A DNA stretch of 41,834 nucleotides from Actinomadura sp. NBRC 104425 (GTDB lineage Bacteria > Actinomycetota > Actinomycetes > Streptosporangiales > Streptosporangiaceae): NCBI RefSeq assembly GCF_030269545.1, contig NZ_BSTN01000038.1:1-41834 (forward strand), read 5' to 3'. Positions 15,490 through 23,683 of this stretch are shown here, piece after piece (position 1 is the stretch's first letter; every line of letters starts with the position of its first letter). The translations under genes and the position numbers were made by a program. The notes under the pieces are model-generated. The model did no database searches, was not told the origin of the DNA, and saw nothing but the letters and a program-made list of their open reading frames with translations.

Positions 15490-16640
15490 CCTTCCTGGAC
15501 GTCCATGTCATCCAGTCGGTCCCGCCGGCCAACCTCAATAGGGACGAATCGGGCAGCCCGAAAACCGCCACCTACGGCGGTGTCCTGCGGGCCCGGGTGT
15601 CCTCCCAGGCGTGGAAGCGCGCCGTGCGGACCGCGTTCCTGGACGACCCCGAGCTGGCCAAGGACGGCGGCATCCGCACCAAGCAGCTCCCGCAGGTCAT
15701 CGCGGACGCACTCACCGCCCGCCGCCCCGACCTCGGCGAGCACGCCCACGCCATCGGCGCGGCCGCGACCTCCGCGCTGTTCAAGAAGGTGAAGCTCACC
15801 AGCGGCAAGCGCGACGACCGCAAGGTCACCGAATACCTGCTGTTCCTGGGACAGGAGCAGATCGAACGGGTCGTCGACAAGCTGGAGGGCGAAGATCTGG
15901 AAACGGTCGCCGGCGACGAGAAGGCGCTGCAGGAGCGCATCGCCGCTCTCAAGCTCGACGAGCTCGGGGTCAAGGGGCACGCGGGGGCCGTGGCGCTGTT
16001 CGGCCGGATGATCGCCGACGCGCCGGAGCTGAACGTGGACGCCGCCTGCCAGGTCGCCCACGCCCTGTCCACCCACCAGATCACCGCCGACCAGTTCGAC
16101 TACTTCACCGCCGTCGACGACGAGTCCCGCGCGGACGAGTCCGGCGCCGGCATGATCGGCAGCGTCGAGTTCAACTCCGCCACGCTCTACAGGTTCGCCA
16201 CGGTCTCCCTGCGCGACCTGAAGCGCAACCTGGACGGCGAGACCGACCGCGCCCTGCACCTGGCCACCGCGTTCGCGCGCACGTTCGCCACCAGCATGCC
16301 GACCGGCAAGCAGAACAGCTTCGCCGCCCACACCAGGCCCGACTTCATCATGCTCAGCGTCCGCAAGGACCAGCCCGTCAGCCTGATCGGCGCCTTCGAG
16401 GAGCCCGTCAAGGCCCCCGAGGGCGGCATCGTCCCCGCCTCGGTCGCGGCCCTGGCCACCTACCACAAGCAGCAGGACGACATGTACGGCACGGCCCCTG
16501 TGATGAGCGCCATGGTCTACCCGGCCTGGCTGGCCGAACGCGTCCGCAACGACAAGCGCACCGACCTGCCCGACGCCGTCACCCTCGACGCGGCGCTGGC
16601 GTCGGTCCGCGCCTGCCTGGCCCAGCAGCTCGGCGCATGA
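15486..16640 (+). CDS. casC: Cascade backbone subunit Cas7e (384 aa)
   Basis: Six copies line the crRNA as the Cascade backbone. The N-terminal signature is complete: FLDVHVIQSVPPANLNRDES, then GSPKTATYGGVLRARVSSQA and WKRAVR. Later blocks include GMIGSVEFNSATLYRFATVS and FATSMPTGKQNSFAAHTRPD. The ATG at 15486 follows AAGGAGA and overlaps the cse2 stop. No truncation or unusual residue is visible, so the backbone should be functional. Confidence 0.96.
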   Translation: MTFLDVHVIQSVPPANLNRDESGSPKTATYGGVLRARVSSQAWKRAVRTAFLDDPELAKDGGIRTKQLPQVIADALTARRPDLGEHAHAIGAAATSALFKKVKLTSGKRDDRKVTEYLLFLGQEQIERVVDKLEGEDLETVAGDEKALQERIAALKLDELGVKGHAGAVALFGRMIADAPELNVDAACQVAHALSTHQITADQFDYFTAVDDESRADESGAGMIGSVEFNSATLYRFATVSLRDLKRNLDGETDRALHLATAFARTFATSMPTGKQNSFAAHTRPDFIMLSVRKDQPVSLIGAFEEPVKAPEGGIVPASVAALATYHKQQDDMYGTAPVMSAMVYPAWLAERVRNDKRTDLPDAVTLDAALASVRACLAQQLGA

Positions 16641-17374
16641 ACGTTCTGCTCCTACGGCTCGCCGGGCCGCTGCAGTCCTGGGGCACGGCCAGCCGCCACA
16701 TGACCCGCAGCACCCTGACCACGCCGACCAAGTCCGGCGTGATCGGCCTGCTCGCCGCCGCGCAGGGACGCCCCCGCGGCGCCGACCTGTCCGACCTGGC
16801 GGCGCTGCGGTTCGGCGTCCGCGTCGACCAGCCCGGGCGGCTGCTCATCGACTACCACACCGTCTCGGCGGCCTCCCGCAGCGCCGTCCCCTCCGAGCAG
16901 AGGCTGCCCACGGCCGCCGGTGCGAGCCTCCGGCCCCGCGACTCGACGAAGGTGACCCGGCGCCACTACCTGGCCGACGCGGTCTTCGTCGCCGCCCTCG
17001 AAGGCGGCGACGACCTGGCCGCACTCGCCGACGCCCTGCGCAGCCCGCGTCACCCGCTCTACCTCGGCCGACGCTCCTGCCCGCCGTCCCGGCCGGTGTT
17101 CATGGACCTTGTGCGGTCCAGCACACTCGAGACGGCCCTGGCCGAGGCCGAGTGGCAGGCCGGCCCCGCCGAGCGGCGCCGCCGCAAGGACGAGACCCGC
17201 GTCACCTGCCCCGTCGTCCTCGACTCCGACAGCGGAGGCGACCCCGTCACCGACGTCCCGCTCCCCGCCGCGGCCTACGCCCGCCGGTTCGGCGAACGCC
17301 TCGTCAGGCAGTACTCCATCGACCTGCCCCCCACGGCAGCAGAGCCGCACGACCCCATGGATTTGCTGGAGTGA
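16637..17374 (+). CDS. casD: Cascade subunit Cas5e (245 aa)
   Basis: Cas5e caps the 5' handle of the crRNA. The N-terminus LLLRLAGPLQSWGTASRHMT, followed by TPTKSGVIGLLAAAQGR, is diagnostic. YHTVSAASR and the later block HPLYLGRRSCPPSRPVF also match. The ATG at 16637 overlaps the cas7 stop by 4 bp. The C-terminus ends ten residues after a Pro/Thr-rich stretch. Length is typical. Confidence 0.95.
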   Translation: MNVLLLRLAGPLQSWGTASRHMTRSTLTTPTKSGVIGLLAAAQGRPRGADLSDLAALRFGVRVDQPGRLLIDYHTVSAASRSAVPSEQRLPTAAGASLRPRDSTKVTRRHYLADAVFVAALEGGDDLAALADALRSPRHPLYLGRRSCPPSRPVFMDLVRSSTLETALAEAEWQAGPAERRRRKDETRVTCPVVLDSDSGGDPVTDVPLPAAAYARRFGERLVRQYSIDLPPTAAEPHDPMDLLE

Positions 17375-17381
17375 GGTCCTG

Positions 17382-18062
17382 TTGTTCCTGACACGCGCCT
17401 TCATCAACCCCCGGCGCCACGGCGCCGTCCGCCTGCTGGGCAGCCCCCAACGCATGCACGCCGCGGTCCTGGCCGGATTCCCGCCCGTCCTGTCCGAAGA
17501 CGACCGCGTGCTGTGGCGCCTGGACGCCGACAGCACGCACAAGGTCTCCCTCTACATCGTCTCGGCCCACCGACCGGACCTCACCCACCTGGTCGAGCAG
17601 GTCGGCTGGCCCAGATCCGACGTGCCCTCCTGGGCCACCAAGCCCTACACGTCCCTGCTCGACCGGCTCAAGCCAGGCCAGCGGTACGCCTTCCGCCTGA
17701 CCGCCAACCCCACCTACGTCGAATTCGTCAGCGGGAACCAGCGAGGAAGACGCCGCCCCCACACCACCGTCGAGCACCAGACCAACTGGCTCCTCAAGCA
17801 ATCCGCCAAGGCCGGCTTCCGAGTACTGCCCGGCTCCAGCCCACTTCCAGGCTCCGAGGAAGCCGCGCTGAACCTCCGCCTCGTCGACCGGCAACGCATC
17901 AAGTTCACCAAAGGCGAAGGCCGGCAGGTCACCCTGTACCAGGTCACCTACCAAGGACTCCTAGAGGTCACCGACGAACACGCCCTCCGCGCCGCGCTCA
18001 CCCAAGGCATCGGACGAGCCCGCGCCTACGGCTGCGGCCTGCTCACCCTCGCCCGCCCATGA
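17382..18062 (+). CDS. casE: crRNA-processing endoribonuclease Cas6e (226 aa)
   Basis: Cas6e cuts the precursor at each repeat hairpin and stays bound to the 3' stem. The product starts LFLTRAFINPRRHGAVRLLG and has a His at residue 26 (SPQRMHAAV), the position of the catalytic His in Thermus Cas6e. The C-terminus carries the Gly-rich loop GIGRARAYGCGLLTLARP. The TTG at 17382 is the first plausible start after a GAGG at 17373-17376 and lies 7 bp past the cas5 stop. It is the last gene of the operon; an array begins 92 bp later and no cas1 or cas2 follows. Confidence 0.94.
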   Translation: MFLTRAFINPRRHGAVRLLGSPQRMHAAVLAGFPPVLSEDDRVLWRLDADSTHKVSLYIVSAHRPDLTHLVEQVGWPRSDVPSWATKPYTSLLDRLKPGQRYAFRLTANPTYVEFVSGNQRGRRRPHTTVEHQTNWLLKQSAKAGFRVLPGSSPLPGSEEAALNLRLVDRQRIKFTKGEGRQVTLYQVTYQGLLEVTDEHALRAALTQGIGRARAYGCGLLTLARP

Positions 18063-18154
18063 CGGCCACACCCCACCCGCCGGCGAAGCACCCACACCGA
18101 CCACGCCCCGCACCACCAAGGGCGCCCAGCTCCAGCCGAAGGCCGAGGCGCACA

Positions 18155-18420
18155 GTCAGCCCCGCACACGCGGGGATGGTCCCCACGTCCGAACACGTCC
18201 ACGGACGGCGGGCCGGTCGGCCCCGCGCACGCGGGGATGGTCCGCGGCGCGGCCATGTCGTCACCTCGACGCTGGAGTCGGCCCCGCGCACGCGGGGATG
18301 ATCCGATCATCCCGGAGCGCATCGCGTGGCTGGCCGAGTCGGCCCCGCGCACGCGGGGACGGTTTGTGGAGGTAGGCGGACGTGATCGCCGCGTCGGCTG
18401 CGCATGCGGGGGTGGTTCGG
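18155..18420 (+). CRISPR. CRISPR array 2 (5 repeats, leaderless, decaying 3' end)
   Basis: Repeats start at 18155, 18216, 18277, 18338 and (degenerate) 18393. Spacers are 33 nt except the last, which is 27 nt. The first repeat reads GTCAGCCCCGCACACG, a variant shared with array 4. The others are GTCGGCCCC forms ending GATGGTCC or mutated. No leader precedes it: only 92 bp separate it from the cas6e stop, so it may depend on read-through from the Cas operon. The last unit ends GGGGGTGGTTCGG, the trailer form also seen at the ends of arrays 4, 6 and 7. Confidence 0.9.
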
Positions 18421-18689
18421 GTCATGCCTGTTCACGTCGGCGCTATGGCTCGAAGGACAGTCAACCCTGCAGGCGGTGTGGTCAGCGGCCACGTCGGCAC
18501 GCGGGCGAGGCGGCTACCGGTCGGGGCAGCGTACACAAGGACGGCTCCACGGTGACCTCGTCGACGCGAGCGCCGACGCAACCGCAACAGTCAGAGCCCC
18601 GCCTGCCGGTTAGGCCACGCATAGTCCGTTCGCGAATCCAACCGAACGAAAACTTGGCTTCACCGTCATAGACTTGCAGGTCAGCAAGT
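18410..18689 (+). repeat. Inter-array trailer/leader module (divergent copy)
   Basis: Starting with GGTTCGGGTC and TGTTCACGTCGGCGCTA, this 280-bp stretch matches the module at 29380-29657 and 35845-36119. Shared blocks are GGCGGCTACCGGTCGG, CCCCGCCTGCCGGTTAGGCC and the leader ending (AATCCAACCGAACGAAAAC, CATAGACTTGCAGG, CAGCAAGT). The -10 box CATAGACT is weaker than CTATAGAAT in other leaders. No gene is present. Confidence 0.6.
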
Positions 18690-18777
18690 GTCGGCCCCGC
18701 GCAGGCGGGGATGGGCCCCTCAGGGGTTTCGCGAAGCACGGCGGGACGGGTCGGCTCCGGCATGTGGGGTGATGCTG
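18690..18777 (+). CRISPR. CRISPR array 3 relic (1 repeat plus 1 degenerate)
   Basis: A repeat with one change (GCAGGCGGGG) at 18690-18717 directly follows a leader. The next unit at 18750-18777 (GTCGGCTCCGGCATGTGGGG) is strongly mutated. It ends 8 bp before the stop codon of the convergent transglycosylase gene and is probably dead or nearly so. Confidence 0.65.
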
Positions 18778-18784
18778 CCGCAGG

Positions 18785-19855
18785 TCAGTACACCGAGATG
18801 TGGACGTGGTCGTAGTGGTTGGCGGTGATGCCGCCGCGGTTCTCCATCGTTCGCCAGCCCTCGCGGGCGCGTTCGATGTTCCAGATGCGCTGGCGCCAGA
18901 TGACGTAGCGGATGCCCAGCTTCCCGGCGTTGGCCGCGGCCCAGTTGGCGATGTCGTAGCCGACCTGCGTCTGCTCGGCGCTGGGCATGGTGCCGATGCT
19001 GACCATGAAGTCGCAGGCGCGGCCGCGGGCGTGGTCCTGCGGGTCGCCGGTGGTGCGGTAGCAGCCGATGGTCTTCAGGGGGCCGAACCGAGCGCGGATC
19101 AGGTCGCGGACCTGCCGCATGCATGCGGTGATGTTCTCCGCACCCATGGGCTGTGAGCGGCACTGCCGGGCGTTGACGCTCTGCGGCGCGGGGTTGATGA
19201 ATCCGCCGCTGTCGGCGCAGGCGACTCCGGCGAGGTCGGGGGCGGTGGCGTTGGAGGCGCCGATGTCGAAGTCGCCCTGGGCGTAGCGTCGGGCCAGGTT
19301 CATGACGCGGTCGGCGTAGGCCTCGGCCGCCGGTCCGGAGCCGTTGTAGCGGCGCACCGCGGTGCGCGGGTCGCGGCGGTAGCCCTTGTCCTCGATGAGG
19401 ATGCGGGCGGCGGTGGCGATGGCGTCGGCCGGGTCGTAGACGCTCCTTCGCCCGTCGCCGTCGCCGTCGACGGCGTAGCGGCTCCAGGAGTCGCCGGCGG
19501 CGCCGCCGATGCCGATCTGCATCGGCCCGGCCGCTCCGGCGTAGTTGGCGCCGGAGCGGATGCCCGGCCCGGGGTAGCGGCCGTGGTCGGACTCGACCTT
19601 GCCGATGGCCGCCAGGACGTTCCAGGGGATCCGGTACTCGCGGCCGGTCTTCTGGTAGAGCGCCAGGTAGTCGGCGGGGATCTCGCGGGCGTCATCGGAG
19701 GTGTCGGGTTGCGCCGCCGATGACGCCTGCACCCGGCAGCTGCCGAGGCCGAAACCGGCCAGCACCACCGCTCCCACCCCGACGACCAGCATGACCAGCA
19801 CGAATCCGGCCGACATCACGAGCCCGGTTCTCCATGCGGCCGTCTGCGGCGGCAT
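18785..19855 (-). CDS. Membrane-anchored lytic transglycosylase, VirB1-like (356 aa)
   Basis: This cell-wall hydrolase would open peptidoglycan for the secretion channel. A single N-terminal anchor covers residues about 11-38 (VMSAGFVLVMLVVGVGAVVL). An SLT domain follows (IPWNVLAAIGKVESDHGRYP, catalytic Glu about 88, then AAGPMQIGIGGAAGDSWSRY and AVRRYNGSGPAAEAYADRV). The C-terminal domain (DLIRARFGPLKTIGCYRTTG, RGRACDFMV, NHYDHVHIS) has the D...H-x-H pattern of a peptidase-like domain found in actinobacterial conjugation proteins. The ATG at 19855 follows GGGGAGG. It diverges from the secretion operon across 166 bp of shared promoter DNA. Confidence 0.88.
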   Translation of the reverse strand: MPPQTAAWRTGLVMSAGFVLVMLVVGVGAVVLAGFGLGSCRVQASSAAQPDTSDDAREIPADYLALYQKTGREYRIPWNVLAAIGKVESDHGRYPGPGIRSGANYAGAAGPMQIGIGGAAGDSWSRYAVDGDGDGRRSVYDPADAIATAARILIEDKGYRRDPRTAVRRYNGSGPAAEAYADRVMNLARRYAQGDFDIGASNATAPDLAGVACADSGGFINPAPQSVNARQCRSQPMGAENITACMRQVRDLIRARFGPLKTIGCYRTTGDPQDHARGRACDFMVSIGTMPSAEQTQVGYDIANWAAANAGKLGIRYVIWRQRIWNIERAREGWRTMENRGGITANHYDHVHISVY

Positions 19856-20021
19856 CGTCCTCCCCGTATGGACCACGAGCAGGTGCTGACGCCCCCGCGG
19901 CACCGACGGCGGGCGGAGCACCCTTCGACGGCAAACTCGGGTTGTCAATATTGGTCACTTCTGAGTAATTACATCACTGTCTGATCTTCCGCATCGTGAT
20001 CGACGATCATGTGGGGGAGGT

Positions 20022-20591
20022 ATGAAGGGCACGGCCATTGCGGCCGTTCCGGGGCCTCGACCTGCGACGACTCCGGTGTGCGCGCCCCGGCCGCACGCGC
20101 CGGCGATTGCCCCGACCGGAAGAAACGCCCAGGTCCTGCCCGCGAAGCCGGGGCTGGTGCTGTTCGGCGTGCACGGGGGAGCGGGCACGTCCACGCTGGT
20201 GCGGCTGCTGGACCCCGGGTACTCGGGGAGGGTCGTCGAGTGGCGGTACGGCATGCCGGTCGACGCCGCCCGCGTTCCGGTCCTGGTGGCACGTTCCACC
20301 GCCGCCGGGCTGGCGGCCGCCGCCGTCTGGGTCACGCGCTGGCGGCCGGATCTGCGCCGCCCTGCGCTGATGGTGGTGGCCGACGTGCCGTTCCGCGTCC
20401 CGCCCTTGGTGCGTTACCGGCAGCGTGCCCTGGCCTCCCGGGTGACCGCCGTGATCGATGTGCCGTACCTGTATCCGCTGCGTCATCTGGACGATCCCGC
20501 CCAGGCGCTGCGGCAGCGCAAGGTCGCCGCCGCCGTCGAGCGGGTGCGTCGTCAACTCGATCAGCTTTCGGCATCGGTGTCTGGAGGCTAA
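20022..20591 (+). CDS. DUF6668-like protein of the T4SS operon (189 aa)
   Basis: First gene of the secretion operon, starting at an ATG after GGGGGAGG. After a disordered 40-residue N-terminus, LVLFGVHGGAGTSTLVRLL resembles a P-loop-like start without a complete Walker A Lys. ALMVVADVPFRVPPLVRYRQ and ASRVTAVIDVPYLYPLRHLD then give a Rossmann-like fold. This pattern is typical of small proteins at the head of actinobacterial type IV secretion clusters. It is likely cytoplasmic; the precise role is unknown. The pilin-like gene follows after 2 bp. Confidence 0.65.
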   Translation: MKGTAIAAVPGPRPATTPVCAPRPHAPAIAPTGRNAQVLPAKPGLVLFGVHGGAGTSTLVRLLDPGYSGRVVEWRYGMPVDAARVPVLVARSTAAGLAAAAVWVTRWRPDLRRPALMVVADVPFRVPPLVRYRQRALASRVTAVIDVPYLYPLRHLDDPAQALRQRKVAAAVERVRRQLDQLSASVSGG

Positions 20592-20593
20592 CG

Positions 20594-20932
20594 ATGTTGT
20601 CCTTGGCTGTTCGTGTCGACAACGCCCTGGTCGCGCTGGCCGCCCCGCCCGGTTCCGGCGGGGGCGGGACCCAGCTGAACAACCCCGCGCCCGAGGCTCC
20701 CGCCGGGCTGGAGGAAGTGGCGGAGCAGTGGATCTCCTGGGCCAAGTGGGGGTGCCTGGTCGCCGGCGCGCTCGGCCTGCTGATCTGCGCGGGCATGATG
20801 GCGGTGGGCCGCCGCAACCGCTCGTACCTGGCCGCCGAGGGTGCGGCCGGGATCCCATGGACGGTGGCGGGGCTGTCGCTGGCGGCCCTGGCCGTGCCGA
20901 TCGCCGCCCAGATCATGAACGCCACCAGCTGA
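20594..20932 (+). CDS. Small two-helix membrane protein, VirB2/TrbC-like (112 aa)
   Basis: The product has a short hydrophobic start, a Gly/Pro-rich segment, and two transmembrane helices: WGCLVAGALGLLICAGMMAV and WTVAGLSLAALAVPIAAQIM. Size, topology and position between the first gene and the VirB8-like gene match VirB2/TrbC-like proteins of actinobacterial T4SS. Direct sequence similarity to a pilin is not visible, so the assignment rests on context. Confidence 0.6.
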   Translation: MLSLAVRVDNALVALAAPPGSGGGGTQLNNPAPEAPAGLEEVAEQWISWAKWGCLVAGALGLLICAGMMAVGRRNRSYLAAEGAAGIPWTVAGLSLAALAVPIAAQIMNATS

Positions 20933-20945
20933 GCCGGGTGGTGCG

Positions 20946-21683
20946 ATGACCTCGACTCAGCAGATCCGCGAGGCCGCCCGGCGACGCCGGCGGCGCGCCC
21001 GGCTGCTGGTGGGCGTCGTCGCGGCGCTGGCGGCTGTGCTCGTGGTGTCGTCGTTGATGAGCGGTTCGGGCGGTGACGGCGATGCGCACGGCGGGCCGGC
21101 TCCCTCCTCGGACGGGCGGAGCGGCTCCATCTCGCCGCAGGGCGCGGTGACGCTGCCGGGTGCGGCCGAGCTCCTCGACGAGCGCTTCCCGGTGCGGTTC
21201 CCGCACACCCCGCAGGGGGCCGCGGCGGCGATGGCGGCGATGCTCAACGCCAGCTGGACGCTGGACGCCGACCACAACCTGCGGGCCGCCGACATCTACG
21301 CCCAGCCGCAGATCCGCGAACGGGCGCGGGAGGCGGCCGTCCCGTCGGCCAGGGGCATGCGCGAACACATCGGCCTGCCTCCCGACGGGCCGCTGCCCAA
21401 CGAGGCGTACGTGCGGGTCACCCCGATCGGCGTCCGCTGGAAGGTGATCACGCCCGACCAGATCCGTGTCGCGATGATGGTCAACGTCACCGCCGCCGCC
21501 AGCGCGCAGGCCACGCCGCAGTCGCAGGTGGTGGCGCTGGGATCGGACTGGGTGTGGGACCCCTCCGTGCGCGGCGGCGACTGGGTGTGGACCCTGGACG
21601 ACGTCAGCGAGTTCGTCCCGCAGATCGCCGACCCGGGCACCCAGAGGTTCACCAGCCTGGGCTGGCTGCCGGTCGCCTCCTGA
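20946..21683 (+). CDS. Bitopic T4SS protein, VirB8/TcpC-like (245 aa)
   Basis: A basic N-terminus (REAARRRRRRARLL) precedes one membrane helix (VGVVAALAAVLVVSSLM). A linker and a periplasmic-type alpha/beta domain follow, with FPHTPQGAAAAMAAMLNASW, IRVAMMVNVTAAASAQATPQ and VWDPSVRGGDWVWTLDDVSE. This bitopic layout with an NTF2-like outer domain is that of VirB8/TcpC channel components. The family is assigned from topology and operon position. A 104-bp gap follows before the VirB6-like gene. Confidence 0.65.
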   Translation: MTSTQQIREAARRRRRRARLLVGVVAALAAVLVVSSLMSGSGGDGDAHGGPAPSSDGRSGSISPQGAVTLPGAAELLDERFPVRFPHTPQGAAAAMAAMLNASWTLDADHNLRAADIYAQPQIRERAREAAVPSARGMREHIGLPPDGPLPNEAYVRVTPIGVRWKVITPDQIRVAMMVNVTAAASAQATPQSQVVALGSDWVWDPSVRGGDWVWTLDDVSEFVPQIADPGTQRFTSLGWLPVAS

Positions 21684-21787
21684 CGCCGCCTGATCTGCGT
21701 CACCCCGCGGCCGGCATGCCGGATCGTCCCCCGGCGCCGACGAACGCGAGTTCCACCTTCGTCCCTGACTCTGTTGTGAGACCGACC

Positions 21788-23683
21788 ATGACGCGCAGGA
21801 GCAGGCCGCTGCGGACACGGCCGGCGCGTACCTGGCGCGCGCTGCTGCTCACCGTGGCCGTCCTCGCCGCGGTGCCGGCGACGGCCCCGCCCGCCGCCGC
21901 CGCACCGCCGGCCCCGGACGGCCAGGCCACCGCCACGCCGACTGCGACGGCTCCCGTTTCGACGCCTTCGGCCACGTCCTCACCGGATCCGCGGCAGTCG
22001 GACCGGTCGGACGTCGGGCTGAAGGAGTGCCTGAAGAACCTGGCTCCGTGGACCAAGCCGGAGCAGAAGGTCGACAAGCTCGTCGAGTGCCTGCAGAAGG
22101 GCGCCCAGCAGGTGCCCGCACCGCCCTCACCCGGCGACGTGGCGAGCTCGGCGGGGGAGGCGCTGCTCAAACCCTTCGCGGAGGGCATCGCCAAGACCAC
22201 CAACGAGCTGGTCCTGATCACGGTGACGGGCTGGTTGCAGCTGCCGTCGATCCGCATCACCGACTCGGGCGTCTTCGTCCAGCCCGACAGGTACCGCACC
22301 GGCACCAAGCTGCCCCAGGGCGGCTGCCTGCAACCGATCCCCAACGCCACGCTCGGCCCGGCGCCGGACGCGACCGGCGTCAGCCGGCCCAGCGGCACCG
22401 GGTCGGCGGCCGACACGGGCTCGGACTCCGCGCAGGGGACCGGGTGCGGGCCGAGCAGGGCGGTCAGCCAGTTCTCCAGCGCCAAACTCCAGGGCGTCAT
22501 GGTCGGCGTCGGCACGATCGTCGCGACCCTGTTGCTGATCTTCGCCGCGATGCGCACGGCGTTCACCCGCAAAGGCCACCACGTGATGGAGGCGCTGCAG
22601 GGCCTGCTGGTCATGGCGGTGATGACCGCCATCGGTCTGACGCTGCTCGACGGCCTGCTGATCGCATCGGACGCGCTGACCGAGCAGATCCTCGACAGCT
22701 CGCTCAGCCGGGACCTCGGCGAGCGGGTGTCGGCGATGCTCGGGCTGTCCGTGGCGGCCTTCGGTCCGGTGCCGGTGATCCTGTTCGGGGTCGTGGTGTT
22801 CGCCATCGCGGTGGTGCAGCTGGTCATGCTGTTCATCCGGCAGGCCGCGATCCCGGTGCTGGCGATGCTGATGCCGGTGGCCGCGGCCGGGCAGGTCGGC
22901 GGGCACATCTCCCGCCAGTGGCTGGTCCGGCTGTGGACGTCGCTGCTGGCGATCGTGGCCTACAAGCCCCTGGCCGCGCTGATCTTCGCGGTGGGGTTCC
23001 TGGAGACCGGTGAAGGCCGCGGGTTCTGGGACATCGTCCGCGGTCTGACCACCCTGGTCCTGGCGATCCTGGCGCTGCCGACGCTGATGAAGATCTTCAC
23101 CCCGATCGTGGGGCAGGCGGTCAGCATCGGCGCGCACAACGTGACGCTGGCCTCGATCGTCGGCGGCGCCTCCGAGGGAGGCTCCCTGCTGGGCTCGCTG
23201 ATCAAAAGCCACGGCGGCGCCTCCGGCGGGGACGCCGACGCCAAGGTCCTTCCCTCCGATCCGCAGTCCTACGAGCGCGTGGGCGCCCTCGCCGGCGCGG
23301 GCGGCGTCACGGGCGCGGCGGCCGGGGGAGCCGGGCTCGCCGCGGCGGTCGCGACCGCGGCCGCCCGCCGGGTCGACGAGAAGGTCGCCCAGGGCGCGGA
23401 CGCCTTCATCGGAGGCGACGGCGCCGCGCGGACCGCGCCGCCCGGCCCGGCCCCGGCCGACGGCGAGCCGGCCGTCGCTCCGCCGGTGCAGGAACCGCGC
23501 GTCGGCCGCCCGGCGCCGCACCCGGCCGACGTCGCCGATCCGCCGGCCGGAACCGACGACTTCGCTCGTCCCGATCCGGAGCCGGCCGCCGAGGACCCGC
23601 CCGTGACCCGGCCGCGCGAGATCGACGTGCAGCAGGCCGACCGGCGGATGCGAGACGGGGAACCGGAGGACGAGCCGCGGTGA
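21788..23683 (+). CDS. Polytopic T4SS channel protein, VirB6/TrbL-like (631 aa)
   Basis: A signal-peptide-like start (RTWRALLLTVAVLAAVPATA) is followed by a Cys-containing outer region. A cluster of five or more transmembrane helices lies between residues about 235 and 450, for example GVMVGVGTIVATLLLIFAAM and GPVPVILFGVVVFAIAVVQL. A long Ala/Gly/Pro cytoplasmic tail ends the protein. This is the usual VirB6/TrbL design. The ATG at 21788 is preferred because the signal peptide starts there; an upstream ATG at 21717 is possible. The stop overlaps the next gene (GTGA). Confidence 0.78.
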   Translation: MTRRSRPLRTRPARTWRALLLTVAVLAAVPATAPPAAAAPPAPDGQATATPTATAPVSTPSATSSPDPRQSDRSDVGLKECLKNLAPWTKPEQKVDKLVECLQKGAQQVPAPPSPGDVASSAGEALLKPFAEGIAKTTNELVLITVTGWLQLPSIRITDSGVFVQPDRYRTGTKLPQGGCLQPIPNATLGPAPDATGVSRPSGTGSAADTGSDSAQGTGCGPSRAVSQFSSAKLQGVMVGVGTIVATLLLIFAAMRTAFTRKGHHVMEALQGLLVMAVMTAIGLTLLDGLLIASDALTEQILDSSLSRDLGERVSAMLGLSVAAFGPVPVILFGVVVFAIAVVQLVMLFIRQAAIPVLAMLMPVAAAGQVGGHISRQWLVRLWTSLLAIVAYKPLAALIFAVGFLETGEGRGFWDIVRGLTTLVLAILALPTLMKIFTPIVGQAVSIGAHNVTLASIVGGASEGGSLLGSLIKSHGGASGGDADAKVLPSDPQSYERVGALAGAGGVTGAAAGGAGLAAAVATAAARRVDEKVAQGADAFIGGDGAARTAPPGPAPADGEPAVAPPVQEPRVGRPAPHPADVADPPAGTDDFARPDPEPAAEDPPVTRPREIDVQQADRRMRDGEPEDEPR

